Positions 1-11,700 of a stretch of DNA of 64,000 bases are shown here, piece by piece. Every line of letters starts with the position of its first letter. Positions within the stretch are counted from its first letter, which is position 1. A model generated the notes under the pieces. It ran no database searches, was not told the origin of the DNA, and worked only from the letters and a program-made list of their open reading frames with translations. Where the stretch lies: assembly GCF_910592395.1 (NCBI RefSeq), contig NC_088309.1, positions 4,218,501 through 4,282,500 of the forward strand. Direction: 5' to 3'. A program made the translations under genes and the position numbers. This DNA is from Lineus longissimus (lineage: Eukaryota; Nemertea; Pilidiophora; Heteronemertea; Lineidae).

Positions 1-1650
1 CGCCATGGTTGCCTGGTTTTACCATTTCACGCAATCTGTATAAAGGCACAGGATTGGTTTCCTACCTAACAGGACTATCTTTTCGACTTGCATTTACTAT
101 CTGATTCCAATGAAGAAGAAAAAACCCGCATTCCTTAGCCATTGATGAGGCGACGGTTGCAAATTAAGTGTGTCTCTTTGAAAGTAATATGTCTAATTCC
201 AATTCCCAATTAATGCCGTTCTGACGTTTCCAACAAGAAACGGTCCGGTTAGATGGATAATTACAATCATGAGCGGGTATTAGGGATGGTAGATTGTGTC
301 ATATTAATTCGTGGTTTCTTGATGGGCTTTTAATAGGATTGGTGGCAGGCAATGTGACGGAGAGGCTGGTTGCTGCCTTCGTGGCTCCGCCGTCATCGCA
401 GACATTACAGAACGTGAAAGCCCTTGTAGATTTCTATGTAATGAAGCTCTGCGATACCTGTGGAAAAGTAGCTCTCATAGAAAATGAATAAACCATCAAG
501 ATATGATTTCTCTGGCATTGCCACGAGTCCGGTCTGTTTTCACAGCGAAGCGATTCGTGAAGAAGACCCGGCAGAAAAGATACCTCATACATGGTTTAAT
601 AAGGCATGAAGGCGCTAGTCGGTTCAATCGACCACCATTGACCAAGCTGGTATCTGCAAGTCGAGTATGTAGTCTTTATTCTTGCTTGTACGCACATGTC
701 GAGGACCTACAGTTTTTGGGCTAGAGACGTACGGCCGAGCCGCATCGTGGTCTTACTCGCACATTTTGAGACGCGCGTACGGTTTGAATAAAGTCCGAGA
801 GCGTGGACATGCGAGAGCCTTTGACGGCGATGACGGATTACCTTTGACCTGAGTGTCAGCTATATGGCAGGCAAATTAGGTCGTTATGTCCCACTCTCAT
901 TTACCACAAATTGAATTGACGATTGATTAATTATTGGCACACCATTCTCTTTTGCTAATTGTTCTTAACCGCCACGATATCGCGAACTTTGTTAGGCAGT
1001 ATTGACAGACTTGAACCTGCTAACGGAGATAATGGCCATGGACAGCCAAATGAATTACAAGAAATGGTAATGACTTCCTCCAAATGTGGTTGATGGTTCA
1101 TGTAATAGTCAGGTGTGAGTGGCCATAGACTGTTAGAAATTCTCCGCAACAACAAATTGACATGCACACTGCACTGCTGCAATAATCGAGTTAACCTGTT
1201 GCACAAAATAATTGAATCGATGAAGGCATTTTGTCAGTCACAGTGAGTCTAATTCTTGCGTTTGCGTCCATTCCATTTGAAGTTCAGTTCAAACGTACAC
1301 TTCAGGGACAAGCTTGACATGGGATTTAGGCAGCCTGGAAAAACCATGTGCCTCCCTGCCAGGTCTAGTGATATTTGGGTGGTCGATCGCTCCGGTTGAC
1401 GTATAGCTACAATCCAACCTTGCGTCAGGAAATGGCGGAGGCGCAATGACTGGGGACTCAAAGGCTGGGATTTAGGTGGCCAGGAGGATAATGTGCCGGA
1501 AGTGTAATCAGAGTAGGCCTATTATCGATATTGCTATGACGACGAAAAAGGTTCGAGCATGTTTAGCTTTGCGTTGTTCAAGCCAATAAAGAAAGACTGT
1601 TAACCTTCTTGCGAAACACAAGACTAGGTATACAGAACTTTATTTTTTAG
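1..1650. other. Intergenic, nothing recognised
   Basis: Only short open frames are present on both strands, and none resembles a known family. I see no splice-bounded exon, RNA gene or clear repeat here. Confidence 0.5.
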
Positions 1651-1672
1651 TTTGTTTTCAATATCACACCAT

Positions 1673-1790
1673 GTTTTTCGACCCGTCTACACTAGCAAAC
1701 ATGAACCAACAATTGTCGGCCAACATCGTGTTGGGCCTTGTTGCAGAGGCATGTTTGCCATTGTTTGCCAGTGTGGACGGGTCGAAAAAC
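1673..1790. repeat. Inverted repeat with 28-bp arms (putative transposon end)
   Basis: The left arm at 1673-1700 and the right arm at 1763-1790 are reverse complements over 28 bases with two mismatches, leaving a loop of about 62 bases. The arms share the core TTTTTCGACCCGTC. Repeated TTGGCCAA-like words continue to about 1840. It adjoins transposase-like coding remnants and is probably the end of the same element. Confidence 0.7.
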
Positions 1791-1934
1791 AAGTGAAAAC
1801 ATCAGCAAACTTGTTGGCCAATGTTGGCCAATGTTAGGCCATGCACCTTCTGAAAAACATGTTGGTTGGTGTTGGGCAATCAGCCGCCAATCAGGAAACA
1901 GATTTGGATCATGTGATGGAGCTACTGGGACAAA

Positions 1935-2033
1935 ATGGCAGCCTCAAAGAAAGATAGAGAATGGCAATTTCAAGAAATTGAACATTTAATTTCGGAATAC
2001 GAAAAGCTTCATCCATCCGCAGAAAGTTCTTGA
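1935..2033 (+). pseudogene. Short MADF/Myb-like reading frame, possible Harbinger accessory-protein remnant
   Basis: A 32-codon frame starting MAASKKDREWQFQ and continuing EIEHLISEYEKLHP looks like the start of the MADF/SANT DNA-binding protein that PIF/Harbinger elements carry alongside the transposase. Its 3' part overlaps the antisense transposase remnant, so the real homology probably ends near 2000 at a deletion junction. It could be a chance open frame, as the match is short and judged by eye. Confidence 0.35.
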
Positions 2034-2204
2034 GGCTTTTGGGGTCTGAGGCCCTTAACTCTTGACGGAGGCAGTGATAGGCCCCATGCCATGCTTTTTC
2101 CACAAGCATGGCTTTTGTCAGTTGCGGCGGCGACGGGGGTTAATCACAACTGAAAGAATTGCTGCTGAAGCACCTAGGCATGCTTTCTTCCTGTGGTTCT
2201 CCAT
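1990..2204 (-). pseudogene. PIF/Harbinger-type transposase N-terminal remnant, frameshifted
   Basis: Read on the minus strand from ATG at 2204, the frame begins MENHRKKACLG and ends in a basic RRRRN stretch at a stop. The next frame continues with WHGAYHCLRQELRASDP and then KNFLRMDEAF. The pattern of Y-x-x-L-x-x-EL followed by NFLRM is characteristic of the N-terminal region of PIF/Harbinger (HARBI1-like) transposases. Similarity stops after the NFLRMDEAF segment, and the catalytic DDE domain is absent, so this is a dead, internally deleted copy. It sits head-on against the MADF-like frame, with an inverted repeat to its left. Confidence 0.65.
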
Positions 2205-3365
2205 TGTTTTGAAGAAAAATGGAGAGAATAAATGACTGATTTTCCCCCCAAATTGCCCTCAAATGCATGCCAAACACGGCCAAACTTAGCCAAGCAGTTG
2301 TGTTTGTTAAGATTTTATTTTTTTCTCTAGTGTATTATATACTTCCAAGACACTAAGCATTTACCTGTACGTTCGTAAAGCGTGGCCATGGTCTGTTTAC
2401 ATAATTGTGACCATGATGAGCTTGGTGAAAAGCCGCCTTCTGTAGTCGTTCTTTCTCAAATTAGCCAACCCTTGCAGTATTTGTGTGACTCTCTAGCGCG
2501 GGAGTCGAAAAAAGATGAAAGACTTTTATCAGCAGTCGCCACTTTATTTGCACCTGCAAATGAAATGTAAGCGAATATGCTGGTAGGTTCACAAGGCTTT
2601 TGATCGAACAACAAAGGCAATGTCCTCAATAAGGCGACTGTTCCCTAAAATGTCGGATTTACGCCAATGTGCCCCACTGGTCCAGAGTGCCAGCGCTGAG
2701 TAGAACATGTTCCTGAGCGTTTGATTGGACTAATATCTTGAAAATATCGCTAGGTGTTTTTTTCGGGGAATTTATTGATAAGTTCTTTTCTGCGGTTGTG
2801 CATTTGTTGATAGGCAGAGGAGCCTCACAAGGCAAGTGTGAGTAGAAAACCATGGAGGGGCGGGGGAACCTTGCCTCTAGTTATTTTTATTTCACCCAAG
2901 CTTCAGATCGCCATGATGTTGAATTCGTTGAGATTTTTTGTGTGGTTGCCACTTTGAATGAGGACCTGTCAGCAATAAATTATACATGTATATCCTTCCT
3001 GAAGAGTAATATTTGATGCCTGCATTAGATCAAGAAAAGATTCATAGATGCAATGTAGCTTTTTGTATCCTTCGAATCAAGGAGGTGCATCATCCCTGCT
3101 GCCACAGGTACAACATTGGATTACCTAGATCTCGTTTAAGATATTATAACACCTTCAGCATCATTTTGTAGATGCATCAGGGCTGGCAATCACGGTCTGT
3201 TGAGTCTGTACAGCTTGTTAACTACCTAATGGAAGGTAAGCCATAATCCTGTTATACCATTCTACGGTGAGGAAATCTTTCCTAATGTTATATCAAACAC
3301 CCTCCTTCATTGCACGTGTCCTTGCTTGGTCACAACCTTGCGAAAAGTAGGGCGTGTCATAATTT
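2205..3365. other. Intergenic, nothing recognised
   Basis: AT-rich sequence with short open frames only. The first part (to about 2330) may be the outer end of the Harbinger-derived element, because it carries GGCCAAAC-like words, but I could not define a terminal repeat. Confidence 0.4.
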
Positions 3366-3426
3366 ATCATCATCATCATCGTTATCATCATCGTTATCAT
3401 CATCATCGTCGTCGTCGTCGTCGTCT
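3366..3426. repeat. ATC/GTC trinucleotide microsatellite
   Basis: A run of ATC units interrupted by GTT passes into a pure CGT/GTC tract, about 60 bases in total. The two-part composition suggests expansion from neighbouring interrupted units. Confidence 0.9.
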
Positions 3427-3681
3427 CTCAAATTATAATTACCTTTGGTACTACTAGCAGTAAGAAATGAAACCTTTTCAGCCTTCTATCTCTCAGTGTA
3501 TTGGTGTTGGCGAGGGGAAAATGGAGCTAAAGGAAAGCATATAACTAGTGCAAAGTCTTGCTGAAGGATCTTATTTCGTTCGATTCAGAGATATCGTTTA
3601 CAGTAACATTGAGCTGCAGAGATGACATGAGTGCGAAATTAGTGAACAAGAGAATTAAGCTAGTCGGTGATGATCTTTGTT

Positions 3682-3845
3682 CAGCTGGAGTGGGAGAGGG
3701 GACATAATGTATAGCTGGTTGTGCAGCGCCCCTTCACCGGCTATAGAAACATGTGTCAGTTGCATTGGGTTGGCCGGAGAAGGGGCATTATGTAGGTTGT
3801 GAAGCACACTGCGATCATGAGCCACAAAAACATGTGTTTGGTTTG
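3682..3845 (+). repeat. Diverged tandem duplication, unit about 80 bp
   Basis: Copy 1 (about 3682-3757) and copy 2 (about 3768-3842) align in order through GGAGA-GGGGCAT-ATGTA, GGTTGTG-AGC and AACATGTGT. A third, partial copy may follow (GAAGAAGGAGTGCATCACTATGTA). Confidence 0.6.
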
Positions 3846-4914
3846 AAGAAGGAGTGCATCACTATGTATCCACCATGTCCATTGATGCAATGAACAGTCG
3901 ATTGACCCCATATCGAGCGTTTAAGGATGATCGGAGGTCAATGAGTATGGCCTGCAATCTAGCATGATAACATGTCGGATATCAAATCAATCAGTGTTCA
4001 AGCGAATCGTGCATTAAATGCCATCTGCTGTAGAATGGTGAAGCAAGGATTGCCGGTTCGATATACATGTAACATGAAAATGACTAAGTTATCGAGTTCA
4101 GTCATGTTCACTTTCGTGTCAAGGTCAAGCAGTCCATCGGCAAATGTTGGTCTACTTTTGCATTCGCCATCTTCACTGAAGCTCCGGCATTGGCCAATAA
4201 GAGGCCATGTAAGCCTATGCTTTCTGTGCCAAACAAGCATAGTAGATGTTTTCTGATTGGCCAATACCTGATCAGAATGACAACATCCCTGAGGAAAATG
4301 GCAAAACGTATGCTGCTGGGAATAACGAAATACAGGCGTTCGGAAGACTAATGTCCAAGAATGACACCATCAAAATCATTAAGCGTATGCCTACCTTTCT
4401 GCCTTCAGTGCCATTGTTTAACGACAGGACATCATAAAATACGTAATCATTGTCTAAATGATGATTAGTTTTGCACAGAATTGCACTTCATAGTATCACG
4501 TAATTGGTCATTGTCATGATTGTGTGTAAGTCAGTCATTCATACTTAATTATACCAACTCATGATATCTGCTTGCATTTTACCAAATATAGTTCTGTAAG
4601 CACTGCTCATTTGGTGTGATAGAGACCGCATACCTGATTTATTGTGACTCCACTTGACACACACTAACATTGTTTATGGAGCCTCCTCGTAGGCTGGACA
4701 AGTGGCTGGGACAAGTGGGTCATCCTGTTTCTAGCCGGAATTGAGGGTGTCGCGAATAAAAGAAATTCTGATGATCGGTGGATTTGCATACGTCAGTTAG
4801 TTTACCTTAGTTTTTGAGGAAACTGACTCAGCTATTGTCTTTTATTCATACTCAAACCACTGCTTAAACCAAAAACATTGACAAATTCGTATAAAAATTA
4901 ACAGCTACTTCTAC

Positions 4915-5110
4915 CATGTATCCCCGCTACACTCTCAGAAATAAGAGCTTTTGAGATAGCAAAAAAATGTTTAAGGTTTTCAGCCAACAAGATATATGCA
5001 TCACTCACGATTTTTCAGAGACCTTAAGAAACCCATAAGGTTTTTGAACTTGTGAAAACTTCAGAAGTCAGTCGATACATTATTCAAGAATGGTCTCTTA
5101 AGGGTTCTGC
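4915..5110. repeat. Possible dispersed repeat (CTCTCAGAAATAA type)
   Basis: It begins with a CACTCTCAGAAATAAGAGC-like word and contains several CTTAAGGGTTCT and AACCTTAAGAAACCC-like words in both orientations. Such sequence is often seen in short interspersed elements of invertebrates and fish; this is from general impression only. Confidence 0.25.
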
Positions 5111-5884
5111 AAGTCAACAGCACATAAAAAACAGGGCTCACCCCGTCATTCCCTCAGGAGATGTAATGGGTAATTTAACCAAATTGTGATTAATTACTGA
5201 ATATCGTGTGAGAAAGATGAGAATAACAAAAGCAGATGGTTGAATGGCCTAACTACTTCTATATTGTAGTCGAATGGCTTGACAAAGTTTGTCACAATCC
5301 GCGCAAGTGCATGCCCCAGTACCATCATAGCCCATACAATGTTGAAGGAGCTGGTAGTACACATCAATCCGAAAAGTGAGGCTATGATTGAACCGGGGCT
5401 AAAATTGTACCCGCTTACCTTACATTTTAGTTGGCTGGCAAAATGAAATTGCAACATGGTCCAATTATTTACGACTATGGTAAACTAGAGAAAGCGTCGT
5501 TTCTGTAAGCTGACAGGTAGTAAAGTACATTCCACGCAATTGCTCTCCGCCAAAGTATAGCTTACTTTTTTCAGAACCATGGATAAAAACAGCAAAGATT
5601 CAGTAGGTTTAAGTTTCCACTGTAAAAATGATGAACAGTGCTTATAATAAGCCAGTCTACGCCGAAAAAAACCACTGCAAAACCGATATTGCAATAGAAT
5701 GGGCTCACTCAGTTATTCGAAAATCTCAAACCAACTTCATTATCTACCTAAGACACTTGAGAAAAGGAAAAAGAAAATATGCGTGAAATAACAATGAGTT
5801 GTGGGTATTTCCAAGAATATTTCATCGTAAGAATATTTAGGTTACGCTAAGGTGCGGTTTCAATTTTTTTCTCAGCAATTCAAC

Positions 5885-5965
5885 GCTAATAGCCTGGGTA
5901 AAGTGGCTTAAGTGATTCCTGAACGAAAAGTTGTGGATTCGAATCCTTCCCAAGACGCTCTATAA
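5885..5965 (+). repeat. tRNA-derived SINE-like copy (1)
   Basis: An A-box-like TAGCCTGGGTAAAGTGG at 5890-5906 and a B-box GGATTCGAATCC at 5935-5946 sit at tRNA-like spacing. No clean acceptor or anticodon stem can be drawn, so it is read as a tRNA-derived repeat rather than a tRNA gene. Confidence 0.5.
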
Positions 5966-6330
5966 GCTGTTCCCAGGACACCATTGAAAGAATCTGTGAT
6001 GCGGGAGCGATAAGGGTTGTTAGAAAGTCTGCTACATTTTTACATAGACAGAGCAGTTTCGATTTGATTTAGGAGTAAATACAAACGGAATTACTCATGT
6101 GCAACTATGGGATACTGATATAAACATTCATCTATGTTCAGCACCATAACCACCTTTCACTGTTATTGCCCTTGTCTTATCATCATGGTCTAGTTCACAG
6201 GTTCGGACAGACACTGCAGAACGTCTAATTTCGCGGCGGCTGCGTGCAAACAATAGCGTATTTTGTGTTCCACTGGATCCGGCTCCATTCTATTCATCGG
6301 CTCTGTTCACAGTCGGAAGTGCATCAGAGA

Positions 6331-6512
6331 CGAATCGAACCGGTGTAACATCTGTTGCGATTCCCCGTGTTTCAGTGTTTCTATACACCAGACACAGCTA
6401 GAGATACCATAGCTTTTCAATAGGGGGAAATGAAGAAATTGTGTCGATCTCTCTCCAGCATTCCCGAACACTGAGGAGAAACACTCACACACAGTGATAC
6501 TCACAAACGTAA
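6331..6512 (+). repeat. Diverged direct repeat, copy A
   Basis: Aligns with 7041-7225: both have CCGGTGTAAC, then TTTCAGTGTTTC, then CTTTTCAATGGG-like, TGTGTC-AT, and GGGGAAACACTCA-like segments in the same order and spacing. Identity is moderate. Confidence 0.55.
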
Positions 6513-7040
6513 CACCGGATCTACATGTCCTTGAACCAAAACAGCGCCTTCTTGACAATGTTCTGCATGACTTTATACAGTCGTGTGTCCATAACGTTCG
6601 TGTAGGCCTACGCGTTATGAAATACTTTTTGATTTCTTTCATATAGTACACTTGATTGTATCCTACAACCCCGCCTACAACAAGGTTGCCATTCAAGATG
6701 TATTCAAAACACGTCCAAACTAAAACAGATCACCCTCCGTCACCAAACATGTTTATATGATCGGTTTCTCCCAAGTCCCAGTTACCAGATTTCCCAAAAG
6801 AGCCATGTCAGGCCAATGAGAGACACAAACAGGAAATTGCCAAACTGTTTTGATAGGTAACGATCGAGGTAAGGTACTCAGCGATATTACGCTGGTGTCG
6901 AGGTCAATATCTTGTTCCAGGACCAGCAATCACAATCTGAACTTCCAGCGGCCGGTATTCCCTGCGAAGATTTCTCCGACGTACGCCGTCTGAAAGCTAA
7001 TGTCAAACCATTAAGGGTCGAAATGAGCAATCACGATGTC

Positions 7041-7225
7041 CAGTCGAATGAATATACCGGTGTAACGTTTTTGGTTGTTCCTCTTATTTCAGTGTTTCCG
7101 TACAATAGGCAGTTAGAGAGACCACCGGATGACTTTTCAATGGGAGAGAACAGAGAAAAATGTGTCAATCCGTCTTTCAGCCTTGCCTAACACCTAGGGG
7201 AAACACTCAAAAACGGAAACAATCG
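7041..7225 (+). repeat. Diverged direct repeat, copy B
   Basis: Partner of 6331-6512, about 710 bases downstream in the same orientation. Either an old tandem duplication or two members of one dispersed repeat family. Confidence 0.55.
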
Positions 7226-7485
7226 AAAACGTTGCGGCGGGTACGGGCCACAATAGACTCGGTCAAATCTTTTCTCAACGGATTTCGTGGGGTGTAATGC
7301 ACTCCTTTCACCCCCCAATTTTCACTATTAACAAATGATTACGGTGGGTCTATTGCCACCGATGTACCACTCCCCTTTCTCGCAGTGTCAATCGATTGGA
7401 CATTGTGGCAATGGGCTATTCGAACCCATTACACACCGATTCTCGCACGCAAACTAGAGTTTCCCCGACCACTAATCATGATCAA

Positions 7486-7669
7486 CAGTTGGTGTCCTGT
7501 CCGCCGGCTAAGTGACTTTCAGATTTGTGGCCCACAGCAAGTTATCTTTACCTTCAGTAATATGAGAGTTAACTAAGAGTAAGTGTGTTCACTCTCACAT
7601 AGCAGGCCGTAAAGATAACCTGCTGGGCTACGAATCTGAGAGTCAATTAGCCGGACAGGACATCAACTG
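7486..7669. mobile_element. Fold-back element (MITE-like), about 184 bp
   Basis: The outer halves are imperfect reverse complements over about 62 bases each. The left begins CAGTTGGTGTCCTGTCC and the right ends GGACAGGACATCAACTG; inner arms match through GTTATCTTTAC and GTAAAGATAAC. The loop is about 55 bases. There is no coding capacity. Arm length nearly filling the element is typical of fold-back MITEs. A target-site duplication is not obvious. Confidence 0.75.
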
Positions 7670-7679
7670 TAATCACGAA

Positions 7680-8345
7680 GATATACGAAATCCAAATAGC
7701 TCAAATAAAACAGGCGAGAGGAATCAAGTCCAGTGACCCAAGAGGAGCGCCAATCAGAACGGAAGTTTCCGATCAAGCAACCCACCGGAGTAGTGGGCTC
7801 AGCGCGGGGCCCAGTCATCCAGTACTGGAAACGACCTAGCTCCGATAAAACGTGGATGCTCTCGTCGCTCCCCGTAGTATGCTACGGAACATCGAGCGAT
7901 CCATCCATTGATGAACGCCGCGGACACTATTAACCATGTTAACGATCTAAATATCGAGTAGTGAGTGGGAAGGATAACTTTTGGAGTAACGGTATTTCTA
8001 CAGAAAGCCTTTTGGAGCGATTGGAAACTTTTGGAGTTGTCACCAACTGTTGGATTCTTTGGCAATTACTCTTCAACTCTTGGACGGTCAGGTGATGATT
8101 TAAATTTGTGGTTTTCTCTTTGGATTTGCCTATTTGAACAGATCGAAGTTTTTACTTGTGTCTGTTGTTATATTTTCAAGTACATTTGTAACAATTGATG
8201 ATGTAGTGTTTTTCGACACCGAGAGACTCTTCTGACGGACTTCATTAACTCCAAGGAAAATATATCGACTCTCAATATTTCATAAAGAAGTTTAGGAAAC
8301 ATTTTAGAACTTTTCAAGGACTGCTGAAACAGTTTATAAGTAAAG
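7680..8345 (+). other. GPCR 5' flank, possible promoter and 5'UTR
   Basis: Upstream region of the receptor start codon. I see no clear TATA box or upstream exon. The 150 bases before the ATG have several upstream ATGs and an in-frame TAA nine bases before the chosen start. Confidence 0.3.
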
Positions 8346-8791
8346 ATGGGGGAAAGGATAAACAGCTCGGACATTATCAAATATGCAGTTGATGCCACAA
8401 TCAATGTGGCTACAAATGGCAACATGAGCGGGAATGGATCACGGGGACCGGCGGGGCAACCCCCCGGCATGTTTCCCCCGTCTCGGGGCGCAGTCTACGG
8501 GATAACTTTTTTCTTCTCCTTGATTCTCGTCGTGGGAATTATCGGAAACTTATTGGTAATCTATGCGATCCTCAGCGACAGAAAAATGCGGAGCTCCGTG
8601 ACTAATTTGTTTATCATCAATTTGGCTATTGCTGACTTTCTTATCATGATTTTTGGAGTAACGGACGTGGTACTTTTCGCCATTGATCGTGGTTGGCTGC
8701 TTGGCGAGCCCCTCTGCAAGTTTCAGCGCTTCATAATGACATGTGGCCTCTACGTTTCCGTTATGACACTGTTGTCCCTTTGTGTAGAGAG
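8346..8791 (+). CDS. GPCR coding exon 1 (N-terminus to TM3)
   Basis: Encodes residues 1-148 plus two bases of the Arg149 codon. It ends in GAGAG followed by the donor GTAAGT, giving a phase 2 intron. It covers the glycosylatable N-terminus, TM1, TM2, ECL1 and TM3. Confidence 0.9.
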
Positions 8792-11700
8792 GTAAGTCCG
8801 CTTGGTTATTTCTCCTTAGCTTTTTCAAATTAGCTTTGTCAACCAGGCTCTTCCTTCAAGTGGCAGATTCTTAACTATAAGACGAGAGCTAATTCATCGT
8901 ATTAAAAGCAATGCCAAATTCGTATCGTTATGGCGATAATGATGTAGAATGTACAAGAAACTACAGTGAAGGCCTCTGCCGCTGTTCTTGGCCACCTGGT
9001 GGACCAGATATAGCTTCAAGTTATTTTCATTGACAGTTGAGAAGTTCTAATCCTCATCAGTTCGTTCATGAACCAGCGTGTAGTGAACAACTGAAAGAGT
9101 CCGAGTTACACTCAGATCATTTCTTTCAGACCTTCTTTTAGATATTCCTTGCTTACTGATGGTCTCACTGACCTTAGAATAACCAGACATAGTCTGGTTA
9201 CTCTATGCGCCGACCTGGTAGTTTATTTGAATTAGGTGTTTCTAACAGCATTTTCTTCGATGATGATTGCAAGGTCTTACTCTACGAGACAGTAAGAGTA
9301 TAAGAAACCTTGTGCAATTACATCTATGGAAGTGACTACTTGGCACGCCCGGCTTACCAAACAGCGACTTTTTCTTGTCCCGAATGGAGAGCCGAACTCA
9401 TTAATATTAAAGTAAAGTCTCCAGCTCGCCAAACAGGGTAGATTTTTTACCTGTTTGGCAAGCCCGGCTGGCCGAACAGGGTGGGTTTTTAGTGCTGTTT
9501 GGCAAGCGGCTATCCAAACAGGACAAAAAAGATGCCTGTTCGGCGAGCGGCTTGCCAAATAGACCCGGCCTCCATCCATACCGACGAAATAAGCCTATGA
9601 AATTGGTATCTTTTTACATGTAATTCATGTTTCAGAATGCATTACTCATCTCTCACTTGCAGTAGATGACGGCGTAATTTCATGCCTCGTTAGACGCCCC
9701 TCGTCTTTAATTACCTAGAACTGTTGAAACAAAAATGGCCGGGGTGCTATAATGAACCTTGAGGGAACTTCAAATTAGTCATCTCACACCTCTGTGTATT
9801 CTTTTCGTCATACGTATACACTTACGCTCATCTTCCCGGGAGTCAAAGGAGTACATGTATGATATCAGAAACACAAAACTAAAGGGAAAAACCTGTCTGA
9901 AAATGCCAGTTTTTCATTGGCTTCCTGCCCTGTCAAGCAAGTATCGAGTGGAGAATCTAGGAAGCATAGATTAAGAGAGGTATATGCTTGACGTAAAGAT
10001 CGAAAGAGAGGATATTCTCGGAGGAATAGATGAAATTTTCAATGACAGTGATTCAGCGTCTTTTCGAAAGACACAATAATATGACGTTTAAATCTTCTGT
10101 ATGCCACTGTACATGTATATGCTGAAGTATTTTCACCCTGGCACTTTTTATGACTTTTTATATTTCATATTCTGTCAATCACAAAAGCCTTTTGTACATA
10201 ACCATGCGGTAAAGCACCTTCAGAGTTATCTTAGTCTAATGTTAAGCCATTCCCTTAAAGTATGGCGCGCACATGAACCATGAAAGATTACTCCGCTGTT
10301 GGCTAATTACTATTATACGATAAACAATATGTATTTTCATATCAAGAAGAAAAAAAAATTGTATCATTGAAATCTATCTTATTTTCTTATACATGTATTA
10401 GTTTTAGTAACCTTTTTAAGATAGCATTACAAACTGTAACACCACATCGAACACAAGTGTGTACACTGTACACATGTCGATGCTGAGCAGTTCAATCGTT
10501 TGAATCATGTGTGGTTCCTTGTTTTTCTTCGTCCAGACGTTAATAGGGCCTATCGCTTACGGAAACACTTAGGCTCACAAACTTGACATACTTGACTGTA
10601 TAAAAACGCAATGCAGCTCGCTAAGTAAACATGATATTTCTGCAGAAATGATAGAAACAGCAATGAAATGATGCTGAAATGACTCGTTAAGTATTTATAT
10701 TACCAGTAATGCAAACAAAGGCTAGTAGACTGGTCTTTATCGTACAAATGTTCTGTAAGTGTCCTTTTTTGGGACAAATTTCTCGGAAAAACGCGTTCAT
10801 CGTTCGAGGCAACACGTACATATACGTTTACGTGTAGGTCCACTAATCCATCAGTCATTTCCGAGACTAAAAAAAGGAAAAAGTTATTTTTTCTAATATT
10901 CATCCTGTTATTCCGTTTTTACAAGCGGCGGTACAACAATACTGACACATGGGTATACAGGTAATCCTAGTACCTAACGCACTCTATATGATGACAGCCT
11001 CACCACATCGCTTTCGGCCTGGTCCGGCCTAGAATGATTCTGAGCATCATACTGTTATACGTGAACACATACCTTGACTTATTTTGTGGGAAATTGGGAT
11101 GAAACACCATAAAAGCAAATAGGAACACCTTCGCAGTATCAAGCGATGACGGGTGGTGAACCATTCGTATGAAATGGTTTAGGCTTGCACGTCTAACTGG
11201 CACTACGTTTTAGTATCATCCCTTACCCAAACTCTTACTCAATTTTACTTTCAAGTGCTTGAAATCCTTCACAATCTGGCATCTCATATACATTGACAAT
11301 CATGTAATTAAACTAAAAAAATATGCACAATCAAAGAAAAAAAGTCGCAGATCACGACATGAAAGTTCTCCTTTGATAGATGAATCCCTTGTGTATTGTT
11401 AAGATAGCTTTCCTTCTTTTCCTATTTTTCTCCTCTAATTTGACAATATGGAATCTTTATTGGAGAATCATTATTTACAATCTCACCTTCCGTTCTAAAG
11501 CGGGGCTAATTAGCTCCCAAAGCTCGATGATCAATGATCAAGTTCGGCGTCATAACTTTATTAAGAGAAGCGGAGGCTACGAAGGTGATATGTAAAAAGT
11601 GATACATCTGCGGGAAAGTGTAAATTAGCCCATCTCAGAGTGATCGTATTATGATGACAGGGAAGGGGCGTGTCAACAATGTGCTGTCGCTGGCCCCTGG

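Noticed and set aside
9351-9563. CRISPR-like array
   Set aside because: Words alternate in orientation, spacers are short A- or T-rich loops, and the host is plainly an animal.
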